Source: Alphaproteobacteria bacterium | GTDB lineage: Bacteria > Pseudomonadota > Alphaproteobacteria > Acetobacterales > Acetobacteraceae | Direction: 5' to 3' | Assembly (NCBI GenBank): GCA_013298245.1 | Contig: JAAFHD010000151.1 | Location: forward strand, 1-8,331 | Length of the DNA: 8,331 nt | In this document: positions 1-6,260 of the stretch, in pieces | Layout of the letters: every line of letters starts with the position of its first letter | Position numbering within the stretch: position 1 is the first letter of the stretch | The notes under the pieces: model-generated | The model's input: only the letters and a program-made list of their open reading frames with translations | Databases searched by the model: none | What the model was told of the DNA's origin: nothing | Made by a program: the position numbers and the translations under genes

Positions 1-1595
1 CCTTCGACTTGTACGAACACACCGCCGCTGAGGAGCTCGTTGACCACACTGTCTTGCCTGTCAGAGGACGGAGCCAGATCGGCCAATTCCCGCTTCGACA
101 GGCCGGCGGCACAGCTGATGTGCCGCTGGGCTGCGGCAATGATCATATCTTGCAACTCCTGGTCTGGGAGCGGGTAACGATCTTTCGCCGCTGCGCGGTC
201 GCGCAAATCGAGATAGATTACTCGGGCGCGTGTGCAGTCGCCGCTGGATACCATCCCCTGAAAGTGTTTGCTCACCAGCCCGCAGTAGCGTGGCAATCGA
301 ATGAGTGGGCTCAATTCAGCTGACACAGCCTCCAGCGCGATGCCGGCGTGTGACAGAGCCGCGGCCAACTCGTTGTCGTTGTAGTCGCCGATCTCGATGC
401 GATCGAAGGCACCACCAAGCCGAGAGCGGCAATGCTCGTCCCAATGCAGCGGCCTATCCACGACGATTACTGCGACGCGACCAGCCCACGCGTGGGTGGC
501 GAGCGGGGCGAAGAATGCCGGCCACGCTATGTCGGTGCGTTCATTGACGCCGTCGACAACGAGAAGTATCCGTAGCGGCCCATCCGGCGGTGCGATTAGC
601 CAGCGCTGCAGCCTGGCACGCCATTGCTCTTCGGTTCCGCAGCCCACCCATCGCGCAAGCAGCCGGGGCAGTACATCTTCGCATGTCTCACACGTACCAA
701 TGGCTTCGGCCGACGCGCACATGGGCAGCACGAGCCAACCGGAAGGCTGGGCCGCGATGTCTGTGAGCCAATCGAACACCGCCCAACTCTTGCCCGTTCC
801 CTCCTCGCCGAGCGCCACCAGATGCCTCCCGCCAGGAGCGCCACTGTCGAGCCATGCCGAGAGCGCCGCGGATACTGCGCTGCGCTTCACGAGCCGGCTT
901 TGGTCGGCCCGCACAGCGACGTTCTGGCCGAAGCGGTTCCTCGCGTCCGCTTCTGTCTGAACCGTGGCGAGCAGCAGCTTCGCCGCGCGCGCTGCGGAAT
1001 CTTGCAAACCAAGCAGCGTCCCGTTCAGTGCGCTGCTGAGTGCCTCACGCTCAGTCGCAAAGCTCGGCTGCCCCAACATCTGGGACAGTTCGCTCCTCAG
1101 CGCTCCAGGATCGATGGCGTGAGCATGCTGGGCCGCGAACGCCACGACGGTCTCCGGCAGCATAGCCATGAGCAGCGACAGCCTCGGTATGCTGCCACCA
1201 CGATCGAGACAGAAGCAGTCTATACCGAATTGCGCACCCAAATGGACGATGTTGCGCCAAGTCTCCGGGTCAACGGCATTGGTTGCGGCGACCACCCACA
1301 GCTCGGGCCGTGGCGACAACTGCGACAATTCCGCCAACTCGCCGAGCAGCTCCCGACGGTCCAACGGGCCGCTGAAGTATCGCTTGGCCTCGGCCGCGAT
1401 AAGGTTCCCGCTCTGTGGTTCGCTCTCGGCATCGCGCCCGCGTTGCACGCCCGATCGCAAAAGGCGGAATTGCTGGCCTGTTTGGGCCGAGAGCAACGCG
1501 GCGATGAGGCCTTCAAAGCCTTGTCGCCCCGTCGGCTGCAGTTTCCTCAGGAACGCATCTAGAACCGATGTGATCCCGCTATCGCTGGTCGTCAT
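1..1595 (-). CDS. PD-(D/E)xK nuclease fused to STAND-type P-loop NTPase, Avs-like defence effector (3' end outside window)
   Basis: An open frame of 531 codons runs off the left edge with no stop, so the C-terminus is missing. The ATG at 1595 is the only sensible start: an in-frame TGA lies at 1607-1605 and the next in-frame ATG is codon 143, beyond the nuclease motif. Residues about 1-135 resemble a restriction-endonuclease fold: E28 in a FEGL helix, D55 in GRD, then E69-A-K71 on a strand (AAEAKRY), the D...ExK arrangement of PD-(D/E)xK enzymes. Residues about 135-240 are a helical linker. A Walker A motif GEEGTGKS follows at 263-270 (K269), and a Walker B LLVVDGVNE at 344-352 (D348). A sensor-1-like strand ends in DRP (380-382), and LPRYCGL at 434-440 recalls the start of a NACHT winged-helix region. 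Nuclease-STAND fusions are the architecture of Avs-type defence proteins, which cut DNA after sensing a phage protein. That role here is inference. It lies 42 nt after the NACHT gene and is probably co-transcribed. Confidence 0.85.
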   Translation of the reverse strand, partial: MTTSDSGITSVLDAFLRKLQPTGRQGFEGLIAALLSAQTGQQFRLLRSGVQRGRDAESEPQSGNLIAAEAKRYFSGPLDRRELLGELAELSQLSPRPELWVVAATNAVDPETWRNIVHLGAQFGIDCFCLDRGGSIPRLSLLMAMLPETVVAFAAQHAHAIDPGALRSELSQMLGQPSFATEREALSSALNGTLLGLQDSAARAAKLLLATVQTEADARNRFGQNVAVRADQSRLVKRSAVSAALSAWLDSGAPGGRHLVALGEEGTGKSWAVFDWLTDIAAQPSGWLVLPMCASAEAIGTCETCEDVLPRLLARWVGCGTEEQWRARLQRWLIAPPDGPLRILLVVDGVNERTDIAWPAFFAPLATHAWAGRVAVIVVDRPLHWDEHCRSRLGGAFDRIEIGDYNDNELAAALSHAGIALEAVSAELSPLIRLPRYCGLVSKHFQGMVSSGDCTRARVIYLDLRDRAAAKDRYPLPDQELQDMIIAAAQRHISCAAGLSKRELADLAPSSDRQDSVVNELLSGGVFVQVE

Positions 1596-1596
1596 C

Positions 1597-1609
1597 AGTG
1601 AGCGTCACT
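1597..1609 (-). repeat. Short palindrome over the ribosome-binding position of the nuclease-STAND gene
   Basis: A perfect 5-bp inverted repeat, AGTGA-CGC-TCACT on the minus strand, ends one base upstream of the ATG at 1595. It covers the place where a Shine-Dalgarno sequence should be, and no good purine-rich site is visible elsewhere in the 42-nt gap. It could fold into a tiny hairpin that dampens initiation, but a 3-nt loop and a 5-bp stem are weak and chance is a fair explanation. Confidence 0.3.
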
Positions 1610-1637
1610 TTTGGCGTTGTATCCCGTTCGCACGCGA

Positions 1638-4600
1638 TCAGCTCATGTCGGTCGGCGGGCTTTTGGGGGCATAGGCATGCGTGGCTTCGAATGGCCAAGG
1701 CGTGCCCCGCGAGAGTTCGGGATGCCGCCTTTCACCAAAGTCGGGATGGCCGTGCTCGTCGCGAAGACTGTCGCTGTATGCCAACAGGCGCGCAGCAGCC
1801 AATCGGCCAGGATCACCCGCATCACATGCCTTCGCGAATAGGCGCTGTCGCAAAGCCGCTGCCGGCCGCGGCACGATGGTATAGGCATTCTCGGACCAGG
1901 ATACGGGCCGCCGATCGGTGCAGAGAGCTTCTACCAATTCGTAGAGGTGATGACCGGGCTCAAACATGTTCCCGGAGGGGAGAGCTTCGAGCACACTGCC
2001 CCACAAGCATTCATCATCCCGATTGATCGCCGCTGCTGCGCACAGGACAGTCGACGCTTTGGTATTGCCAGCCTGCGCCATCGCCACGAGCTCTTGTCTC
2101 AGCGAATCATGCGTAGCAACCGCGTTGGCGACGCCTGAGGCCAAGGGATCGTGCTTTGCTCGCCATAGCCATGAGTGTGCCCTCGCATTTGGCGCTGACA
2201 CTGCACGGATCAGGGCTGTCGCAGCCGCGATGTGGCGCCAATGCTTGCTGATCGCTCTGAGCCAGTCATCGTCTTGCGCTGCCATGTCGGGCAACAATTC
2301 ACCCAGCGCGACCAGGGCTTCCGCGGCCGAATTCCGTGGGTTGCACCCTAGCGCCGAAACCGTTTGGCGCAGCATCCACCAATGCACGCGGCCGGTCAGT
2401 TCAGACAGCAGCGGCAGCACTTGCGTCGGCGTTCCGGAAAATGCGAGGAGCGAGAGCCATTGGTCAACTGCGGCAAAGCGCTGGTCGCTGTCGCCCCAAT
2501 CTTGCTGCTGCCAGTTCCTGAGCGCCTCGCCGCACAATGGTTCAAGGATGGATGCTGGCACCAAGTGCCCCTGCGCGGTCAGCGAAGCGAGTCCTCTCAA
2601 CCGGGCGTAGCTGCTGCTGCCCGCCGCATGCGGGGTGGCCAACACCCCAATCACGTCCGGCACCCGTGATCCGCACGGCAGCCCTGCGGCTGCTGTTGCA
2701 AGGTTGATCGCCAATGCAATTGTGTTTTCTTCCCCTCCTTCAGCATCGATCTCGTCAATACGTTGCAAGATCGCTGCTGCGTAAGGGTGGGGCTGCTCTG
2801 AGAATGGCTCGGGGGCAAGCTGCCGCTCGGCTGCCGCGGGGAAGTCTATCCAGCCGGCTCCCAACCCTGCCGGCCACACTTCGCGCCCACATGCGCAGAG
2901 CACCTCTGCGGCATCGACGCAGAAATCGGGATCATTCAGCAGATCCAATGCGGCTGACGCCGCGGCCTGTCCTCCGATGCCACACAGCGCGGCGCGATAG
3001 TTTCCAAGCGGCGGATTCCACCATTGAAAAGGCTGGCCCGGGACGCGTGGCTGGGCACGTCTGCGATGCCAACGGGTCAGATCGTCGCGCAGCAGGCGTA
3101 GAATGAGATCAACGCCCTGCGCTTGTCGTAGCGCGCCAACAAGCTCAGCCAGATGGGCGCCATGGTCATGCCGACCTTGGTCGCGCGTGAAAAACGATGT
3201 GGCCCATTGCTCGGCAATGGCGAGGACGGCCAAACAATCATCCTCGTTGATCTGAACGACCGAGCCGCCTTCAACCTGGCCGCCGTCCCGGGCTGAGAAA
3301 ATTCTCATCAGAGGGCGCACCAGCCAAGCCGCCTGATCCCACGGCAGCGATGCATGCTGGGCCACGACGCGTGCTGCTGCCGCAGCCGGCACTGCACTGA
3401 CTGCATCCTCGAGCCTGTTGACCCGGGCGCGCCACGCGTCATCCCGCGAAGTGTTGGATGAACGGATCGCCAAGAAGCGCCGGAACAACAAAGCGATCTG
3501 GTCGTCGGCCAACAGACCTGCCGCCACGCGCCGTTCTGGTTCTGAAAGCCAGGCGCCCTCGGATAGCCGTTCAAGAAGCGCTTGGCCTTCGGCTTCAGAC
3601 GCCGGTCCGGCGATCAGCGACCCAGCCCACTGCCCCACCGTCAATCCTCCGGCCAAGCGTCGCCTCAACGCGTCTGCTAAACCTTGTCGGTGCAGGCGAG
3701 CCGCGGCCTCGACAACATTAAAGCCGCCCCCTTCTGTCGGGTCGAAGCCATCGGCTTCGATCTCGTCCAGCACAGGTTGCATCGCGAGTTCACCAAGCCG
3801 CACGAGTTCCAGCAGCATAGCGACCCGCCGAACAGGATGAAGTTCAGATTGGGCGGCCCGGCGCTTTCCCTGGAGCAGCTTGGCCCAGAGCTCGTCGGGC
3901 AATTCCGAAGGTAACTGCCAGGCATCCGGCGCAAATGCATTCCAGTCGCCGTCGTCGAATGTGGTGAGCAGCGCAATCAGCAGCCGATGCGATTTGCGCC
4001 ATGCGAGGCTCTGCGCGACCTCCGCGCGCAATGCTCCGCTCTGCATATTCTTCGCGATCGCGACCGCCACCTCCTGTGCCGCCGCGGAACCTTCCAAAAC
4101 CAAGCTGAGAACGATGTCTTTCGCGACATCGATCGGCAGCGGCAGCATCCGTTGCGTCAGATTGTCCCCGAAGCTGGTAGGCATGAGCGAGAACTGCGGT
4201 GCCGCCCGCCGAGCGCTGAGCCTCGTCTGCTGATCGGGACTGGACACGAAGCTCCAGACCACATCGGAAAACGCCGCCTGGCCGGTAGCGAGCATGAAGG
4301 CGAAGCCGCGATCGATCTCGCCGGGCCGATGCCAACGGCGCGCGAATGGAACGACAGCATTCGCAGCCCTGTCCCACACTGCGGGAGCCGAACGGCGGAG
4401 CATTGCCGCGCTGAGCATAGGGGCAATAGGAAGTGTGCCGACGACGAGCCGTGATATGGCCGCGGCATTGACTTCGTCGCCGCGCGAAAGACGCTCTGCC
4501 GCGAACAGCAACGCGCCTTCGTACGCCGGCGTGTCGACGATGTCCGCGACATGGTTTGGTAGCGACTCAAGTGGCCCGGCCGACAAGTGCCGTTCGACGG

Positions 4601-6098
4601 CGAACGAGGCATACCAGTCCCTGAATTCCTGGTGAGGAAAGCTGTAGTTCGTCTGGCCAGATCCGATCGCCCGCACAAGCAGATGCCTTGCCGTCAGCGC
4701 TGCGAGGACATCGTCTGGCGCCGGTGGCGGGCCGATTTGCCCCTCGGCCAGCAGGGCTTGTGCTGCTTCGAAAACGACCCTGCGGGCATGCTCTTGTCGG
4801 AGCACGGTGCTCTCGCCCTTGAGCGTCGCCAGCGCCAAGGCCTCGAGATAGCGTTTGTGGAAAGCGCCTACCGTGTCTGGGCCAGCTACGCTGCTTGCCG
4901 CGCGTTCATGCTGCCTGACGAGATGATGCAAGAGCTCTCCCCGCACCGGCGTCGTATTTGCCGGTGCCGCGAGAAAGGCCGCCAAATAGAGTGGCGTCCG
5001 CGTGATCTCATCCACCGCCGCATCAGTCTGGAGGACCTGTATGCGAGGATCACCCGCTTCGACCGTGCGCCGCACGATGTCGTCGCGCAGTTGGTCTGTC
5101 AGCTGCTCGACGCGCAACACGCTATCAACTTCGGCAGGACCGGTTGAGCGCCTGGCGGCTACCAGAATAGGCATCCGGGGCAATTCCCGTCTCAGCCTGC
5201 CAACGCCGGCCTGCATGCGGGCTAGGGAGCTCGGCGTGACCTCGTTCCAGCCGTCCAAGAGAATCGTCAGACGTCCGTTGCGGGCGAGCGTCCGCAGATG
5301 ATGAGCAGTCGCGCCCTGCACCAGGAAGGCATCCTTGTGCACACAATACGCGAGCAGATCGTCGTGTGCTGACGACAAGGCCCATTCCGGCGCGCTGACC
5401 AGCACCGCAACTGCGCCAGGGCGGCGATCATTGAGAAGCTCTGCAAGCTGCAGGATCGTGGTGCTCTTGCCGGCTCCAGCAGCTCCTTCGAGCACCGAGA
5501 GGCCGGCCAAACCGTTGGCCGCATCTTCGAGCGACACCATCGGGCCACGGCCCTGATCGTCCTCCACCCTGCGCACGGGCAGCAAGACCCGCGGCCCGCT
5601 GAATGAAACTGACGCTTCGCGAAAAGCTGTGAGGTCGGTGCGGGCGGCTGCGCGACAGAGATGGATGGCGTCGGCAGCTGCCGGCGTAGGGTCATGAAGC
5701 CGGACCAGCTTCTCTACTCCGCGAACTGCGTCCAGTTCAGCAGCGCTCGCGCCGCTATGCAGACGCTGTTGGAGGGCGGAAATGATATGGTCCGCGAGCA
5801 CTTCGGCAGCATCAAAAGCCAGTCCTCTGGCGGCCCCAGTTCTCAGTGCTTGCGCGAGCCGCTGCCTGTCTGCTCCGCGGCCAGGACGTGCCAGTGCTGC
5901 TGCCTCGTCACCGATGGCAACCCGACATGTTGACTTGCTCAGAAGCTCCGCGTGCTCGGGAAAAGCCGCGACGGCGCTTTGCGTTGCATGGCGGACAACA
6001 CGCCAAAAACGCAAAGCGTTTCCTAGCAAGTGGAATGCCTGGAGCACCCATCGGACCGCGACAGATTGAGCAAGGGCTTCGAGGCCTGGTAGTGGCAT
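1638..6098 (-). CDS. NACHT-type STAND NTPase, 1486 aa, with large helical C-terminal region
   Basis: Likely a signal-transducing ATPase that oligomerises on ligand recognition, as bacterial NACHT/NLR-like defence proteins do. The function is inferred from architecture. Residues 1-185 are helix-rich and match no effector family I recognise: no nuclease, TIR or protease motif is visible. The NTPase spans about 195-500: Walker A GAAGAGKS at 205-212 (K211), Walker B LLDGWNE at 280-286 (D282), a sensor-1-like strand ILVAARRS at 311-318, TPLYLAAF at 368-375, and a winged-helix-like segment ending in YSFPHQEFRDWYASFAVERH (485-504), all typical of NACHT. Residues about 505-1450 are alternating amphipathic helices rich in Ala and Leu, HEAT/ARM/TPR-like, and probably the sensor. 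The ATG at 6098 is the first possible start, since an in-frame TAG lies three codons upstream. An AGG sits 9 nt before it, a modest ribosome-binding site. The frame is uninterrupted. The next gene follows after 42 nt, so the two probably form an operon. Confidence 0.9.
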   Translation of the reverse strand: MPLPGLEALAQSVAVRWVLQAFHLLGNALRFWRVVRHATQSAVAAFPEHAELLSKSTCRVAIGDEAAALARPGRGADRQRLAQALRTGAARGLAFDAAEVLADHIISALQQRLHSGASAAELDAVRGVEKLVRLHDPTPAAADAIHLCRAAARTDLTAFREASVSFSGPRVLLPVRRVEDDQGRGPMVSLEDAANGLAGLSVLEGAAGAGKSTTILQLAELLNDRRPGAVAVLVSAPEWALSSAHDDLLAYCVHKDAFLVQGATAHHLRTLARNGRLTILLDGWNEVTPSSLARMQAGVGRLRRELPRMPILVAARRSTGPAEVDSVLRVEQLTDQLRDDIVRRTVEAGDPRIQVLQTDAAVDEITRTPLYLAAFLAAPANTTPVRGELLHHLVRQHERAASSVAGPDTVGAFHKRYLEALALATLKGESTVLRQEHARRVVFEAAQALLAEGQIGPPPAPDDVLAALTARHLLVRAIGSGQTNYSFPHQEFRDWYASFAVERHLSAGPLESLPNHVADIVDTPAYEGALLFAAERLSRGDEVNAAAISRLVVGTLPIAPMLSAAMLRRSAPAVWDRAANAVVPFARRWHRPGEIDRGFAFMLATGQAAFSDVVWSFVSSPDQQTRLSARRAAPQFSLMPTSFGDNLTQRMLPLPIDVAKDIVLSLVLEGSAAAQEVAVAIAKNMQSGALRAEVAQSLAWRKSHRLLIALLTTFDDGDWNAFAPDAWQLPSELPDELWAKLLQGKRRAAQSELHPVRRVAMLLELVRLGELAMQPVLDEIEADGFDPTEGGGFNVVEAAARLHRQGLADALRRRLAGGLTVGQWAGSLIAGPASEAEGQALLERLSEGAWLSEPERRVAAGLLADDQIALLFRRFLAIRSSNTSRDDAWRARVNRLEDAVSAVPAAAAARVVAQHASLPWDQAAWLVRPLMRIFSARDGGQVEGGSVVQINEDDCLAVLAIAEQWATSFFTRDQGRHDHGAHLAELVGALRQAQGVDLILRLLRDDLTRWHRRRAQPRVPGQPFQWWNPPLGNYRAALCGIGGQAAASAALDLLNDPDFCVDAAEVLCACGREVWPAGLGAGWIDFPAAAERQLAPEPFSEQPHPYAAAILQRIDEIDAEGGEENTIALAINLATAAAGLPCGSRVPDVIGVLATPHAAGSSSYARLRGLASLTAQGHLVPASILEPLCGEALRNWQQQDWGDSDQRFAAVDQWLSLLAFSGTPTQVLPLLSELTGRVHWWMLRQTVSALGCNPRNSAAEALVALGELLPDMAAQDDDWLRAISKHWRHIAAATALIRAVSAPNARAHSWLWRAKHDPLASGVANAVATHDSLRQELVAMAQAGNTKASTVLCAAAAINRDDECLWGSVLEALPSGNMFEPGHHLYELVEALCTDRRPVSWSENAYTIVPRPAAALRQRLFAKACDAGDPGRLAAARLLAYSDSLRDEHGHPDFGERRHPELSRGTPWPFEATHAYAPKSPPTDMS

Positions 6099-6161
6099 CC
6101 AGAACTACCTGTTGTCGGACCAAATGCCGTCAAGCGTCGCGCTACAGCGAATAGGGTCGAA

Positions 6162-6198
6162 CTGCGAACAAAGAGTATTGTGTGGCACGCATTCGCAG
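6162..6198. repeat. Inverted repeat CTGCGAA / TTCGCAG, possible operator
   Basis: Perfect 7-bp arms lie at 6162-6168 and 6192-6198 with a 23-bp spacer, so the arm centres are 30 bp apart, close to three helical turns. The arms bracket the weak -10 candidate for the NACHT gene, which would suit a repressor site. A 7-bp pair at this distance has a reasonable likelihood by chance in a 160-bp gap, so the call is tentative. Confidence 0.25.
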
Positions 6199-6201
6199 CA
6201 A
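6172..6201 (-). promoter_or_regulatory. Weak sigma-70-like promoter candidate for the STAND genes
   Basis: On the minus strand, TTGCTG (6201-6196) and TACTCT (6177-6172) are separated by 18 bp, giving a leader of roughly 65-70 nt to the ATG at 6098. Both hexamers depart from consensus. A TTGACG further downstream has no matching -10. The call rests mainly on the location: a gap ahead of a long, probably co-transcribed gene pair. Confidence 0.2.
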
Positions 6202-6219
6202 GCCAAAAACGAGCTTGGC
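6202..6219 (-). repeat. Small hairpin downstream of terL
   Basis: A 5-bp inverted repeat GCCAA/TTGGC (6202-6206 and 6215-6219) with an 8-nt loop lies about 40 nt after the terL stop codon. The same stretch can also pair in a shifted register (CAAGC/GCTTG). On the minus strand the T-run lies within the loop and 3' arm rather than after the stem, so it does not fit a rho-independent terminator. It may slow transcription between modules or mean nothing. Confidence 0.2.
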
Positions 6220-6260
6220 GCGCGAGGATTGTCGCCCCGGAGCATTTCGCGGGCCGCCCA

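Larger units (their letters stand above)
6099..6260. other. 162-bp intergenic gap between terL and the STAND pair
   Basis: This is the only sizeable non-coding stretch in the window and marks the junction between the packaging genes and the defence-like genes. All forward and reverse frames through it look like extensions of shadows. It is the most likely place for a separate promoter for the two STAND genes. It contains a 7-bp inverted repeat and a small hairpin, listed separately, but no convincing rho-independent terminator with a T-run after terL. Confidence 0.7.

Noticed and set aside
397..960. A 187-codon Ser/Arg-rich plus-strand frame
   Set aside because: It is antisense to the NTPase part of the nuclease-STAND gene and has the low-complexity composition of a shadow frame.
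624..1562. A 312-codon open frame on the plus strand
   Set aside because: It is antisense to the nuclease-STAND gene, whose frame carries clear nuclease and Walker motifs. The plus-strand product is Arg/Gln-rich and shows no domain.
3844..4377. A 177-codon minus-strand frame inside the NACHT gene
   Set aside because: It is an alternative frame within an uninterrupted 1486-codon gene, Arg/Gly-rich, with no sign of independent initiation or a domain.
6202..6219. Rho-independent terminator after terL
   Set aside because: The stem is only 5 bp, and on the transcribed strand the T-run lies in the loop and 3' arm rather than after the stem.
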